A stretch of 64,000 nucleotides of DNA from Xylaria sp. FL1777 (GCA_022578965.1 MU400517.1:1-64000), one strand, 5' to 3'; positions 45,188 through 57,906 are shown, counted from the first letter of the stretch. Numbers and translations: made by a program. Notes: generated by a model from the letters alone, not told the origin.

Positions 45188-46519
45188 GGCCGTGAGGGTT
45201 CTTATTAACCTAGCTATTTATGTAATCCTCTCACAGCTCCTATTCTTTCATAACAATAAAACTATTTGTGAATAGATCTCCTGATTGACCCAATGATGTG
45301 TACCTTTTAGTTAGTCTTATCCACAGTAGAGGTCATGTGATACAAGTCCATAGCTGGGTGAGTCGCTTTAAAATGCCTTCGCCGAGGTGTGATATCTCAT
45401 ACAAGGCGAGCCGGATTAGAGGGGGGTGGACCGACCTGCTTGATCTCGTATTCAATATTCGTGGGCACCCGAAATAGCAACCAAGACGACCGTAGTTGAT
45501 GCCGACTCACAGCCTCTAGCCAACCACATCCATGAAGTGCGAAATCCGCCTTGCTCCTTGAGTTAGCGCAAGTCTGCGTGATATTGTACGCACCAATGAC
45601 CAATCGCGAAGTGTATCTATCGTCCTAGCTGGCGGTAGTCGATAAGGTGCTCGCGTGTAGAAAAAGGCTTTTGGTTTAGGTAGATAACAAAGTCACGTCA
45701 CCTCGTTGCTCCATAATCTGAAGGAAAGTGAGGTAGTCTGTGCTGCAGCTTCAAAGGAAGCGCGTAATAGAACAGCTAAATTGGTTGCAAAATCGGTAGA
45801 TTCATTTTATCATTAACCCTATGGGACAGCCAATTTACCAAGTAGAATTCTAAGCTGCTTTCTCTTCTACGAGCTACTGGTTATAAACCTCAAAGGTCGC
45901 AAAAAATAACATATATGCTAGCTCAGGTGTGAAATCTTATGCAAAGCAACAAACTTAGCTGGACTAAATCCAACACTCAGAGGCCGATCAAAATAAGGGC
46001 ACCGTGGAGAAGAGCCTTGAAAACATAGACAGAAACTCACATCTAAGACTTTTTAGTAGCTAACACATGAGCTTCACTCCGCCATGACGCATAGACTCTG
46101 CTATGATGATTCGCACATTTAGGCTAGACTCTGCCGAGTGTGGACCCTGCAGTGAGTTACTGAATGCACGGATACCGTTACCGGTCTGAAGGTCTGAGGT
46201 TTCGACCATATAAGCTAGCTGATAATTACTAGCCTTCTGTCACGAACCAACATGAAGGAGGCCTGATGAATCATCTAGGAGCGACCTGGTTCAAATGAGC
46301 CAGGCTCACTGCGACCACGGTGAACCGAAGGGCTCCAAGCATTTGAGTGAGGGAAGCAAATACAATATCGATGTGAGACTTTCCTATGCTAATTATTCTT
46401 GATCTTTCCTTAATTAACTATTCACTCTAAAGCATACATCTAATTCTTGGAATTACCTGTATGAGGCTAATGCCTTGACGACTTCGTGAACGATCATTGC
46501 TCCGTTACCTTGTTATCAA
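45188..46519. other. Intergenic region
   Basis: No supported gene. Only short, non-coding-like frames were found. Confidence 0.4.
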
Positions 46520-47362
46520 CCTAGCCCTTACCCTTAGGAAGGTAAGGTTGTGGAGGTCAACACTCGCGTAGTACCTTTTCATTCGGGATATCTTGCACGG
46601 TTGCATACTTCTTCGTCCAACAGCCGAGAATGATTTCTCCTCTAAACAAATTCCTGACCTCAGGGAATATACCTTGCCTGAATAGAGCCTCAGCGTGTAC
46701 TCCATATTGGTCCATTTCCTCTAGTGTCTCAAATGAACCACTTTGTGTTCGATACGGCTAGTGCTCCCTAAGGATGGTATAAAGGACAGACCCAAGGCTA
46801 AAGATGTCGGTGCTAGGCGTCGATTCCCAGGGCGGGCTGGGGTCAAAGAAGCCGGCGTCTGGCACACCCCCACCAGATATTCCAAGCCCCTAGCATGCTG
46901 ATTTACCAAAGTCGCAGAGCCAGAGGTCGTTGTCATGGACTAGGAAGTTATCTGGCCGCAGATCACTATGTATCACGCCCCTATCGTGAATGTAAGCTAG
47001 ACTTTCGATTGGCTGCCGAACCCACCTCTTTCGTAGCGAAAGAGGAATGACTTCATTATCGGTGTGAATAAGGCACTAGAGACTTCCATGGCTGGCTTCG
47101 GCCAACAGGAGCCCTGTCGGGAATTCGGTCACTCAGCCAAGACATCTTGAACCATATAAGTGTTGCTTAGGTTTCTCACAGGGCTACTCAACACACCTTA
47201 CGATCCTAGGATGCTGTCCCAACCTGTCAAAGATCTGTCTTTCTACGATGTAGTTCTTAGCAACGCTCGACCTTTATCGTATCGTTTCGTCCTTTGAAAC
47301 CGTCACCGGGGCTTCAAGAATGACCCCTGGCTCGACTCGGAAGAAGGCGGCGGAAGAACCAA
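46520..47362 (-). pseudogene. Fungal serine/threonine protein kinase pseudogene
   Basis: Translating the minus strand in pieces gives a recognisable kinase. An N-lobe begins with FFRVEPGVILEAP, followed by KNYIVERQIFDRLGQHPRIV. The catalytic loop is IHDRGVIHSDLRPDN near 46960, then LWLCDFGKS (the DFG motif) near 46910, the C-lobe GFFDPSPPW, TDIFSLGSVLYTIL and a GCWTKKY segment. The copy is dead. In-frame stops lie at 47276-47274 (N-lobe), 46892-46890 (just after DFGKS) and 46760-46758 (after TILREH), with further stops or shifts between 47050 and 47200. It resembles the kinase family with HSDLRPxN loops common in Pezizomycotina. No intact copy is in the window. Confidence 0.7.
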
Positions 47363-48577
47363 GGAAGCGTGATGCAGGCGACTTCTCCGGGGGTGTTTTG
47401 TAGGTTTGGTACAGGATGAGTTTGCAGTTTGCCGCCTACAGACAGCGCTACTGCAGCCCTGTAGCTTGAGTGGAGCGCGCACGTGGCAAGTTGACATCGA
47501 CCCACCCATCCCGCTACACGCTAGGCTTGTGCTACTATTCCCGTTCAACCCCTCGGAACCTTTCGTTCTCATAGCCCGATCAGATGTGTCCAGATGTATG
47601 TCTTGGGGTATAAAGCATTAGATAAACGGACTGTGCCGCATCTTCGCAACGGCCTTGCGCTTAATAGAGATCTACAAAGAATTTTTTAATTAAAATACTA
47701 TCCGTATGATATAGATCGCATGTATTTAACAGAAGCATACCCAATATCTTGCTGGCATCCATGCAGCTACGAGCTTCTACACAAAGCCAACCTAAACAAT
47801 AGTCCCTTTCTCGTCGATAAATCTCCCGCAGGCGTTCATGCTATTGCATCTGAACCTATAATCAGAAGCATAGCAGAACGCTATCTCCCAGTAGCGTCAA
47901 CCCCATATCCCAAGTCCATATCCTACAAAGATTATCTCTATACCACAGCCCGCGTTGATAATATTTGACGGTTGCTGTATCAAGTTGAGACAAGCTTGTA
48001 GCATTGTAACGTGTACTAGAAAAAGCATGACACCTACACATTCCTAAGAGCATAACTACTAGTGGGCCTCTTAGCAACCTTTATTACGGGTAAAATACTT
48101 AATTAGAGTATAAAATCAGTTAACACTGATCTCTATCAATCATTTTTCTTCCCCATACACTAACGGATCAGCCTAATTATTTTAAACACAACAAGTGCTA
48201 CGTGTATTGCATGCAATTCGAAAGGTGTAAGATCAGTATTTTAATATTTTCATCATCACTCATATAACAGCTAATGTCAAGCAGTCTAAGTAGGTCACTA
48301 TCTTTATAATACCCATATTTTCTGGCCATCCATGTGATCAAAATTGTTATTCCAAGTAATATTAACCTTTAATGTAGATTATTGTTGTCGTGATCAGACA
48401 TGGTTGACGAAGTACTCGAACAACTTATCGACATCACCATATAACACCGACTAAGATCGTAATTAACGTCAAAGTTGGTCGTAAACGCGTCCTGTATTGC
48501 CCCATAACACTGCAAAGATACCTAGTTCTAGCTTGAGGGCCTAGTGTTCGGTGTCAAGGTCTATCTTTCCCGAATCT
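47363..48577. other. Intergenic region
   Basis: No supported gene. The part after 47670 is AT-rich. It contains the 3' end of the minus-strand hydrolase at its right edge. Confidence 0.45.
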
Positions 48578-49951
48578 CTATTTCGACTTCCAAAAGTTTT
48601 CTAGGGAGCCTGCGACACTGGCGCTTGACGTAATAGGTAATTCGTGTCCTCCATCAAGGGTGACAAACTCAATCCCATCTTGACCTAACACTGAATTTGC
48701 ATCTTCAATAATCTCATCCATGACAATTACCCCATCATCCCTACCCAACACGAGGAGAATCTTTCCCCCTTTCAATCCAGCCTTAAATTCCACATTGTCA
48801 GAATGGCTACTAGCTCCGTTCCGCCTAGCCTGGAGGATTCTCGATAGCACCTTCCAATCTTCTTGTGGTGCGTAGATGGGGGCATTGCGGATGGTGCTCA
48901 GGAACGCCATCACAAATCCTTTATGATGATCAACCTGCCAGGCTACTACTGACGACACCGTCACATGTGGCCGGGTTTTCGAAATCACCGCACTGTTAAA
49001 TCCCGCCCCGCCGTTGGCATCCCCGTCCCCTTTGACGACCTGCTCACCCTCGGCGGTCATGATATCCGGGCTACTCGCTGCATACGCGGGCTTTACTTGT
49101 GGCCGAATTCGTCGTCTCACTAGGTGGGTGACGAGGAATTCAGGTAATAAGCCGGAAGTATAGTATAACCAACTTCCCCAGCCCACGTGGTATCTGCGTA
49201 TCAGCCCGCAGGGCGCGACAAGACAGAGAGAGCGGACAACGTGCGAGAAGTACCTCGTGAAAGTGACACCGAGGCCACCTCCTAGGGAGTAGCCCACGAG
49301 ATGAAAGCCCGATGCTGTCAACCAGGGGATACTGGAGGAGGCAAGGACGAGCAGAAGTTGGGTAACGAAGAGCCGCGAGTCGTAGGCGAGATCATTTGGC
49401 GCGTCGGAGTACCCTCGGCCGAAGAGGTCTGTATTTGTCATCAGCACTGCGTTTCTTAAGTTTTCCTTTGCTGTTTCTTCTATTACTTCAAAGGCAACAA
49501 GAAAAGACCCCCCATAAGATGGGTACTTAGAGAAGTAGGAAATATACTCATCCGTCAAAGCCGTATCGAACGTACCGAACATCATCACCCTGTACCCCCG
49601 GGCCACCATCTCGTGGCCCAGGTCTCCGAGCGCCACGACGGGGGTGCTGATGCCGTGCACAAACAGAACGCGGTCCCCATCCTCCGGCCCCCACTCGTAC
49701 ACTCGGATCGAGCCGTACGGCGTTTCAACATCGCGGGCGCCGGGAAGCGCATCTGGCGGGTACGGTAGGTCTTTGAGAACATGCTTTGAGAGAGTCCTAG
49801 CTGGAGACGGCTCATATGGAGCTCTACGGCTTCGTGCCGGCCGCCAGATTAGACCTGCTGACACGCATAGCGCCACGGCGGCTAGTACGAGCTTTGAGGC
49901 TAGGGCTTGCTGCTTGCCTCCCAAGACCGAAATGGGGTTGAAAGTCTGCAT
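48578..49951 (-). CDS. Membrane-anchored alpha/beta hydrolase
   Basis: Exons on the minus strand 49951-49576 and 49428-48578 give 408 residues. The 147-base intron (GTACGT...TACAG) is stop-free and divisible by three, so the unspliced frame also reads through (457 residues). Splicing restores the fold: GYRVMMFD joins LFGRGYSDAP. An N-terminal hydrophobic helix (about residues 20-36) suggests a signal anchor. The fold shows VLFVHGIS (oxyanion region), the nucleophile elbow GYSLGGG near residue 170, an acid candidate in LVLGRDDG, and the catalytic histidine in DGGHELP. The substrate is unknown; esterase, lipase or epoxide-type activity is possible. Confidence 0.85.
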   Translation of the reverse strand: MQTFNPISVLGGKQQALASKLVLAAVALCVSAGLIWRPARSRRAPYEPSPARTLSKHVLKDLPYPPDALPGARDVETPYGSIRVYEWGPEDGDRVLFVHGISTPVVALGDLGHEMVARGYRVMMFGTFDTALTDEYISYFSKYPSYGGSFLVAFEVIEETAKENLRNAVLMTNTDLFGRGYSDAPNDLAYDSRLFVTQLLLVLASSSIPWLTASGFHLVGYSLGGGLGVTFTRYFSHVVRSLCLVAPCGLIRRYHVGWGSWLYYTSGLLPEFLVTHLVRRRIRPQVKPAYAASSPDIMTAEGEQVVKGDGDANGGAGFNSAVISKTRPHVTVSSVVAWQVDHHKGFVMAFLSTIRNAPIYAPQEDWKVLSRILQARRNGASSHSDNVEFKAGLKGGKILLVLGRDDGVIVMDEIIEDANSVLGQDGIEFVTLDGGHELPITSSASVAGSLENFWKSK

Positions 49952-51281
49952 GATCAGTGCAAGTCGTAGTGCTATATTACGGACCAGACGATTCCTGCGC
50001 CACTGTCTATTGCCTGTGAGTATTTAAGTAGGTGGGTAATTTAATCCGAGTTTGTGACTAAATGCGGGACTACGGCTTCCTCGGTGGTTGAATATATGGA
50101 GATCATGCCTTCGGCTTGAAAATTTATAAGCTGTATTATCAGGCTCGGATAGCTGGCCTCGATTCCAAGGCAGACTAAATAGTTTGATCTTTGCCGAAGA
50201 AGTGTGAAGGTTGGCTTCGGCCTTGACGGATTGCCGCTGACAGGTGAAAGGCCCGGTATTAAGTTCCGGCTTGCCGAGGTGGGTCCCGAGGTGCAACAGC
50301 AACGCGTACCTACCTATAGGCACTTACATAGGTAGGTAGGTAGCTACGAGGCATATTACCTAGGTACATAGATACTGATGGCAGGTTCCTGCTCGTTATT
50401 TCTGTGTTGTCCAGATAAATTCTAATGATTGCTTAGGTACCTACCTCCTAGGTATATTCCTCCGATCTTATGTACGTTGAATTAACCAAATCTCTCCCCA
50501 CCCTGACTGATATTTTCCATATGTTACCAGCTCAGGACTGAGACGTTTCGAAGAAGTTTCACTTTTGCTTGCTGCTTTATCGCAAATATCTTATAAAGGG
50601 CTATAACATCGAGGTTAGTAGTAAGCCAGGAGTTCAGGTTTAGTGCCGTCATTGATTCATGTTTGCTAGAAGAAATGCAAGGAGAGTTAGTTAACATGGT
50701 ATAAGTGTCAGGGACTAGGGTCGCAGTAGGGTAGAAGGAGCTTAATTGTGGGGAGACAGTCTAGTATTTACTATATAAAGATGAGTTCCCTTCCAATACT
50801 TCTTGGGGGAACTCAGGAATCAATAATATTGAGCCCTTACCCATAACTACGACCGAGCAGCTACCCTTCCGTGACTTAACTTCACTCTGGAGACAAACAT
50901 CTCTGACAATAAGTCTTTGATTACCTTGAACACCTTGTAATGGTGCTACCAGGGGAGTCTAGCAGGGTTAGTTACGTAGAATACCGAAATGGTCTGTCAG
51001 TAATAACAATGCAGATATTGTTATATATATACTGGGAAAAAGTCCTCTTGAAGTCATCGTAAAATACGAATTGGCACCACGTGCCACTGCTGCGCTATGT
51101 ATTCCCACCGAGACTAATTCGTTCGTATTTAAGTACGACAAGCCTATAATAGGCATAACTATAACATAAAGATGTCCCTTATGCACGTTTAGATAGATTA
51201 TTAAAAGTAGTTACGCGGGAAGCCAACTCTTTGTTGTTGAGACCTCTCCAGTTAATCTACCATCACGAGAATCTAACTACC
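49952..51281. other. Intergenic region with palindromic repeats
   Basis: TACCTAGGTA-type words cluster at 50305-50365 and 50435-50455. No supported gene. The aldo-keto reductase 3' end is at the right edge. Confidence 0.5.
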
Positions 51282-52674
51282 TCAAGCAGTGACCTCGGTC
51301 GTGTCGTTAGAATCAAGCCACTGAGTGTGTTCTTGGGACATTCTATCACCCGAGACTTTAAATTCCTTAAGGAACGTGTCAACCTCATCCATGTCCTCAT
51401 CTGTCAATTTGACCTCGTAGATGTTTTCCCTTATACGATCAAGGCTAGCAGCGCCGGGGATAGGAATGATCTTGGGCATGCCGGGTCGATTGGAGAGAGC
51501 CACGAGCCAGTTAATGGAAAACCTGTCCGACATCACTGGTCAGCAAAATGACGTGAACGTTAAACCGATCAGCATCATCCTACGAATGGGCGGAAGTATC
51601 GGGCGGATAGGAGGTAGCTAGGGAGGTAAAGGCCAAAATACGTACTGGGCTGGGGTGCAACCCTTTTTAGCTGCCCACCCCTTAACCTTATCGACGAGCT
51701 TTAGATTGGCATCGAAGTTTTCTGCTTGAAAACGCGGCAACGCTCTAAACAACGCATACATATCTTCAGGCTTCTGGATCTTGCCTGTAAGGAATCCTCT
51801 CTGTAACAAATACGTTAAAAAAAAGTGAACATCAAGGGAATAAGGATTTCAATTATTTATCCATAGTGATTTTCGTCCGTCGGTTGGGTTTTTGGATCAC
51901 TTACTCCAAGTGGTGAGTAGGCGAAGATGGGTATGTCAAGTTCGGCACACGCCGCACAGATACCGTTGTAAAGAGGGTCTGTGTGGAAAAGAGAGAGTTC
52001 TATCTCCACGCCGACAACTTTGACGACTTTTACTGCCTGGCGAATGCTGTTCGCATTTACCTCGCTAAGGGTCACGCCGCCGATCTTCCCTTGTTTCACG
52101 TAGCTATCGATGACCCGAAGGGACTGAATATACTCGGCTTGCGCAGTTCGTCTCGCCATCTCCCACATGTCGATCTTGCCTTTGTCTCCGATGAGATGGA
52201 GGCAGTTCTCGATGGACTCACGTGTATATTCGGGGCTATTGTCAAATACCCTCGGCAAACGCATCCCGCCTTTGATGCTGATTACCACCCTTTGACAAAT
52301 CAGTATCATGAAGCTGATTGGAATTTTCTATTAAGCTCAGTTTCAAGCAAACTGTGCAACAGTACAAATAATACATACTTATCAGCGTCCTCGGGATATT
52401 TTTCGAAGTAGTACTTAAGCAAGGTTAAGGAGTTGTCCTCAAGAGATGGACCGTAGAATTCGCTGCCGTTCAGGAAATTGGCTCCGGCATCAAGAGCCGC
52501 TTTGATCATTCCAATCTTGTCATCAACTGGGATAGGATCATCACGAGGGAGATTCAGGCCTAGAAGGCGTTAGTATTTCGGCCTGGGTTACTTGAGGGAG
52601 AGGTAGGAATATGGCTCACTCATCAAGCCGTAGCCGATATTTTCGACACTCTTTCCAATAATTTTATAAGTCAT
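51282..52674 (-). CDS. Aldo-keto reductase, pyridoxal-reductase type
   Basis: Five exons on the minus strand: 52674-52620, 52559-52379, 52289-51905, 51800-51646 and 51522-51282. All junctions are in phase and give 338 residues, normal for the family. Donors are GTGAGC, GTATGT, GTAAGT and GTACGT. The barrel signatures are those of the AKR8-like branch: GANFLNGSEFYG (active-site Tyr), VVISIKGGM (active-site Lys), KIDMWEMARR in place of the usual His region, AYSPLGRGFLTG, SINWLVAL and IPIPGAASLDRI (NADP-binding end). S. pombe Plr1, in the same branch, reduces pyridoxal with NADPH, so a vitamin B6 role is possible but not proved. Without intron removal the gene is seen only as fragments. Confidence 0.88.
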
Positions 52675-53953
52675 CTTCACTAGGGAGGCTATGTTTAAGA
52701 TGTAGGTGAGAAATTCCCTGAAAACAGGTTAAAGAATAGCAAAGGCGTACTTCAAGATGGAGTGGATGAAGACGAGACTACCAAGCAATGGGAGCATCTC
52801 ATCTTTATATGCCACTGCCCTGGCATATAGCACCACGTCTCCACGGATATAAGGACGTAGAAAGCCCGACTCAACAACGTACGGAAAATTCTTTCGTCCG
52901 TTTCTAAAGGGCGCTATGTTGAATCGGTCAGCTATCCGGCCCATGGTTGGGTGGTTCTCCAGAGTCGAAGCCATAATTTATGGCGATACAGGTCCTCGTT
53001 ACAGTTACATGTCTCGGTTCGTCGTCATGTCTCCACCTTAGTGAGCGTAAATATCCAATCAGAAAGACAGTCACAAACAAGTAGGAGGCTTCAGACTGCT
53101 GTACGGAGTATGAGTGCAAGTTTTCTTTTGGAAATAAGGACAGCCCTTGGAGGGATATTCTACGTAATGCGGCGAGCAGGGATCGACGTTTGGTACTTAG
53201 CTATCTAGACTAACTCGTATGCGGTTTAGCAACAGCCCTATCATCGGAGGCTATTGTAAACTATACCTAGAACGGTTTCTACTCTCTTACTGGTCAGGTT
53301 CACTGAGGTCTCCATACTTGTAGAAGCCGAGCCGAGCTTGGGAAGCAGAAGGAGCCAATTGTAAGGTACCGGTACCCTATACATATGATTCAGTACATAC
53401 AGTAGATAGGTACTCACGGTACTCACTACCTGCCTAATGTAATACATAGGCTGGCTACTCGAGGGATTTGTTCATTTTCAATTCTTTCCGCTTTACTTAC
53501 CTTATACCTACTCTAATACCAAGGTTTGCGATCTCATTCCCACAATTTTCTCCTCCTTATCACATTAAGCCCGGCTATTAATGCACAAACGAGTACACAC
53601 TAAACGAATGGCCTTTCATTCGGTATTCGTTATCTAGTGTCAGTGTCTAACAACGGTAGCGAGATAAACCTAATGGCATACATAGGTGTAGGTAGCACCA
53701 TCGATGCATGTTGAGATTATCGTTAGCCTGCCCGCCTCCCCGGTTTCCGTCATGTCAATCCCGGGGCTAGATCATTTGGTTCCGAGCACAGTTGCGGGGT
53801 TCTTGCTGCAAGCGCTCCGACCTTCTTGCGTCGGTCGGGGAGAGCTGGGGTCGAATTGAACGAGTCGAACCGGACAAGCCAAATCTGAGATTCGCACGCC
53901 ATTGCTACCGCCACCGCTACCGTTACTGTTACCGTTACCTTATCCATCCGACA
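52675..53953. other. Intergenic region upstream of the AKR and DUF202 genes
   Basis: Divergent promoters. An 81-codon minus-strand frame (52974-52729) begins with ATG but matches nothing I recognise. GGTACC-type repeats occur at 53365-53440. A TACCGTTAC/CGCTACCG simple repeat lies at 53905-53942, in the DUF202 leader. Confidence 0.45.
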
Positions 53954-55101
53954 ATGGCTTCCGGTGACTCTTCCAGCCCGGCCAACTCGTCTTCGCCGAT
54001 GACGCTCAGGAGGACGCTATCGTCGCAGTCGCCACTCCCAGGGCAGCCAGTGCCGTTCTCCTTACTCAGCACCACAAGCTCTGGAACCTCAGTGTCTGGG
54101 CGACAGTCGACGCAGGACAGACTTAATGATATCCTCGAGGTTCGTTTCCCCCGCTACTATTACAATGCCTACAATTAGCGAAAGACCAAGCCGCAAGCCA
54201 ACTGCAATTAAGCTTCTAGCCCCGCCGCTATGGTCCACATACTTGCCTGATGCGATGCCGCGAGGAGATGAGATAATCTAGATGCGCCAAGTCTCGGCTG
54301 GCGAGCTTATAGAGTTGACCATCACTGTAATTTAGGTTGGAAGACAACGGGCTAGTTCCATGAACTTTCAAAGTCGCTCTCCAAAACCGAGTCCTATCAT
54401 GCCTTCCGAATACGTGCCTCCATTGTCCGACCGCGGTGACGAACCCGACGAAAGAACGAGCTTCGCTGCAGCCAGGAATACGATGAACTACCAGGCCACA
54501 CAAACGACGTCGAGCCTTCGGATGCGTCAGCTGCCCTCACAACCCGAGACGAATCCTGGGAGTCAAAATGGAGACGCGGTTCCTGATGCTGAGAAGAAGT
54601 ATTGGCTATGGGGCGCCTTTGATGGTATCTGGTCAATCGAGCTGGAGAACAAGGGTAGTGTCGCTAGAGACCATCTCGCCGTAGGTATGTTCGATGGGCT
54701 TCCTTGCCTAACTACCTGCTCGTCCTGTACAAATCGTAGTGCTGACATGGAGGGCATGCATAGAACGGACATTTCTCGCCTGGATGCGGACGTCCCTTGC
54801 ATTCGCGTCGATCGGGATAGCGATCACGCAACTGTTTCGGCTCAACGCTTCTCTGGCCAATGAGAGAAGTAACCAGCATTTCCGACGCCTGGGAAAGCCT
54901 CTCGGGATAACGTTCATTGGCATATCGATATTGGTGTTGTTGTTAGGATACCATAGGTTCTACCAACCCCAACAATGGCTGATGAAGGGGAAGTTTCCAG
55001 CATCCAGAGGGCCAATTATCCTGATATCTCTGGTATCGTTTGCTCTTATGCTTGTTAGTCTTGTTGTAGTCATCGTCGTACAACCGCCTGACATTCAGTG
55101 A
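53954..55101 (+). CDS. DUF202 family membrane protein
   Basis: Exons 53954-54139, 54336-54684 and 54764-55101 join in phase to 290 residues. Introns of 196 and 79 bases have GTTCGT and GTATGT donors. Residues 1-150 are Ser/Pro-rich, with repeated phospho-site-like SSP motifs. The C-terminal DUF202 domain (PF02656 type) starts at ARDHLAVERTFLAWMRTSLAF, whose core is formed across intron 2. Three hydrophobic helices follow (FASIGIAITQLF, TFIGISILVLLLGY, ILISLVSFALMLVSLVVVIVV). The related helices occur in VTC polyphosphate-polymerase complexes and in bacterial YidH. The function of this branch is not known. The protein ends shortly after the last helix. Confidence 0.85.
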
Positions 55102-55529
55102 GTGAGTGAGTGAGCTTGGCTGTGTGTAACGGGCAAATCAGGCTTGGCTAGTAGCAATTCGAACGAATTGGAATTCATACTAGCAGTGCAAATGCAAATG
55201 CAAATGCAGAATTACGATCGTGCTATGTGCTCATATATATACGTGTAGGAGAATTGTGCTAGCATGTTAGGTACCTACTGGACATAGACTTCAGCACCAA
55301 ACCTGCATTATTGCGGATTTGTTTCAGTAGGTACTCCACTGAGCTATCAGTTAGTGTACACTACAGAAGCCCTGGAACGGGCCCCGTGTAGTGACACTCC
55401 GTTAACGTAAAAAACACCTTCCACAGCTAAAGTGGTGCCCGACCTGCACGAACCCGCGGGTTATGATAAATACTACCTAATGCTAGATTGAGAGATGAGC
55501 AATGCTGGGAAAAGTGAATTGCGATAAGG
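55102..55529. other. Intergenic region with short tandem repeats
   Basis: GTGAGTGAGTGAGTGAG begins at the stop codon of DUF202 (55099-55115) and GCAAATGCAAATGCAAATGCA lies near 55188-55208. No gene. Confidence 0.6.
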
Positions 55530-57906
55530 ATGTCGCTCCTCACACAGTCGGTGGACATCCCCGCCTTTGCAAGCACACAGCTGGCTTTGCTCGACGCAGA
55601 GCTGCAAAGCGAGTTGCAGGAGACGAGCGGGCTCATCTCCAACACCAGTCCCACCTCGTTGCAGCACGCAGGCCTCGCCATCACCAACCTAGTCGTCTCT
55701 TCGCAGCGCACCGGCTTGGGTGGGCGGACCGTTCTCGAGCTGAGTCCGGACAGCGCTACGGCCAGTGCTGGTGGTGAGCTTCCTGAACATGGCGTCCGGA
55801 CTGGCGACATTGTGCTGGTGTCGGAGCAACCAGCCGGCAGCGCCAAGAAGCGAGAAATCAAAGATCTCGAGAAGAAAGGGGCCCGGGGCGTGGTCACGAA
55901 AGTCAAGAGGGATGCCATTGCCGTGGCAGTTGATGAGGATAGGGAGGATGCCCTGTCGCTGTCGGGTCGCGTCTGGCTGGTCAAACTCGCCGACGATGTT
56001 ACGTATCGCCGCATGAACTTGACTATGGAAAAGATGCAGAAGATGACCGAGTCCGAATACAGTAGCTTCATGCGCGTGCTCTTCGGGATGAGCAGTCCAT
56101 CACCTTTGCCTCGCGACCTCAGCTCGGATCCAGAGTATGGGGGGATAGAATGGCTGGATCCGACGCTCAACGATTCACAGAAAGATGCCATTAGGTTTGC
56201 CCTCGCGTCACGCGAAGTTGCCTTGATCCATGGACCGCCGGGAACAGGCAAGACTCATACTCTCATCGAACTGATTCTACAGATGGTGAAGCGAGACCTT
56301 AGAGTCCTTGTATGCGGGCCATCAAACATATCCGTGGACAATATTGTTGAGCGCCTGTCATCGCATAAGATACCCATTCTCCGGCTTGGTCACCCTGCTA
56401 GATTACTTCCCTCTATCCTCGACCATTCCCTCGATGTACTCACGCAGACGTCGGAAGCTGGCTTGATTGTCCGCGACGTGCGCTCCGAGATGGACGCCAA
56501 GCAGGCATCTATAAAAAAGACAAAGAGCGGGAGGGAGCGCAAGGCTATCTACGGCGAGCTAAAGGAGCTACGGAAGGAGTATAGGGAGAGAGAACGGAGA
56601 TGTGTCGACGCGTTAGTTAAGGGTAGCAAGGTCGTCCTCGCTACATTGCATGGCGCTGGCGGATACCAACTGAAGAATGAGGAGTTTGACGTCATCGTTA
56701 TCGATGAGGCAAGTCAGGCGCTGGAAGCCCAGTGTTGGGTTCCTCTGCTCGCGGCCAAGAAGGCCGTGTGTGCGGGTGACCACCTCCAGCTACCGCCTAC
56801 TGTGAAATCAACGAATTCGAAATTCAAGCCGAAACCCAAAGAAGGAGAGAACATGGTGAAGGGCTTGGCCCTCGAGACCACTCTCTTCGATAGGCTACTG
56901 TCATTGCACGGTTCATCTATCAAACGAATGCTCACGACCCAGTATCGGATGCATGAAGCCATTATGCGTTTCCCATCAGACCAGTTATACGAGTCTAAGC
57001 TGATTGCCGCAGAAGCGGTGAAGAGTCGGTTGCTCAGAGACCTGCCTTATGGGGTCGAGGACACGGAAGACACAAATGAGCCCGTGATCTTCATGGACAC
57101 ACAAGGCGGTGACTTCCCGGAGAAGAACGAGGAGGAAAACATGGGGAAGAAAGGGAGCATCAGGTCACTTTACGGAGAAAGCAAAAGCAATGAAATGGAG
57201 GCGGCCCTAGTGCGGCAGCACGTTGGGAAGCTCGTCCATGCCGGAGTGAAACCCGAGCATATTGCGGTTGTCACGCCTTACAATGCACAGGTGAGTAGTA
57301 ATGCATTCCTAGTCGTCCGTGTGCGTTCGGCATTGACGTGATCCGCCCCTTGTGCAATGATAGCTCGGGCTCTTGGCGCCGCTCAAGGACGCCTTTCCCG
57401 GCATCGAGCTCGGATCTGTCGACGGATTTCAGGGCCGTGAAAAGGAGGCTGTTATTGTAAGCTTGGTTCGGAGCAACGCCGAGGGCGAGGTTGGCTTCCT
57501 TAGCGAGAAACGGCGGTTAAATGGTAGGTCACACATTCATACGTGGCCCCCCAACTTCCTGGGTCACAACAGGTGTCTGTGAACTCGGAGCGATGAGTAT
57601 TGACCAATCACAGTTGCCATGACCCGGCCAAAACGGTCACTGGTCGTGGTGGGTGATTCGGAAACTGTGAAGAGGTAAGTAAACCGCTCTGTCTCGTCTT
57701 CTTCTCTCGGCTGGTTGCATCTATCAATCTGCGGGTGTTCCCAACCTAGTCACGCACGTTGCAACTTGAAATCAGGATTTCTAACTCGTCTTCTACCCCC
57801 TTGCCCCCAAAATAGAGGAAGCAAGTTTCTCAGCAGCTGGATGGATTGGCTCGAGAACAACGCCGATCTCCGCTATGTCGATATGACGTCTATCGACGCG
57901 GCGTGA
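55530..57906 (+). CDS. hcs1: SF1B DNA/RNA helicase, Hcs1/SMUBP2 family
   Basis: Exons 55530-57290, 57364-57523, 57614-57674 and 57816-57906 give 690 residues, close to yeast Hcs1 (DNA helicase A). The family unwinds DNA or RNA 5'-to-3' with ATP; Hcs1 associates with DNA polymerase alpha. Helicase motifs in order: Walker [20 protein letters not shown] (Ia), VIVIDEASQ (II), [10 protein letters not shown] (III), [10 protein letters not shown] (IV), [15 protein letters not shown] (V) and [15 protein letters not shown] (VI). Motif VI is assembled across intron 2. The short final exons carry the conserved ending [12 protein letters not shown]. No R3H domain is seen, unlike animal SMUBP2. A perfect hairpin lies 214 bases after the stop codon. 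Confidence 0.9.

Noticed and set aside
46270..46310. GGTTCAAAT near a short inverted repeat, resembling a tRNA B box
   Set aside because: The stems do not pair as a T-arm and no A box or acceptor stem lies at the right distance.
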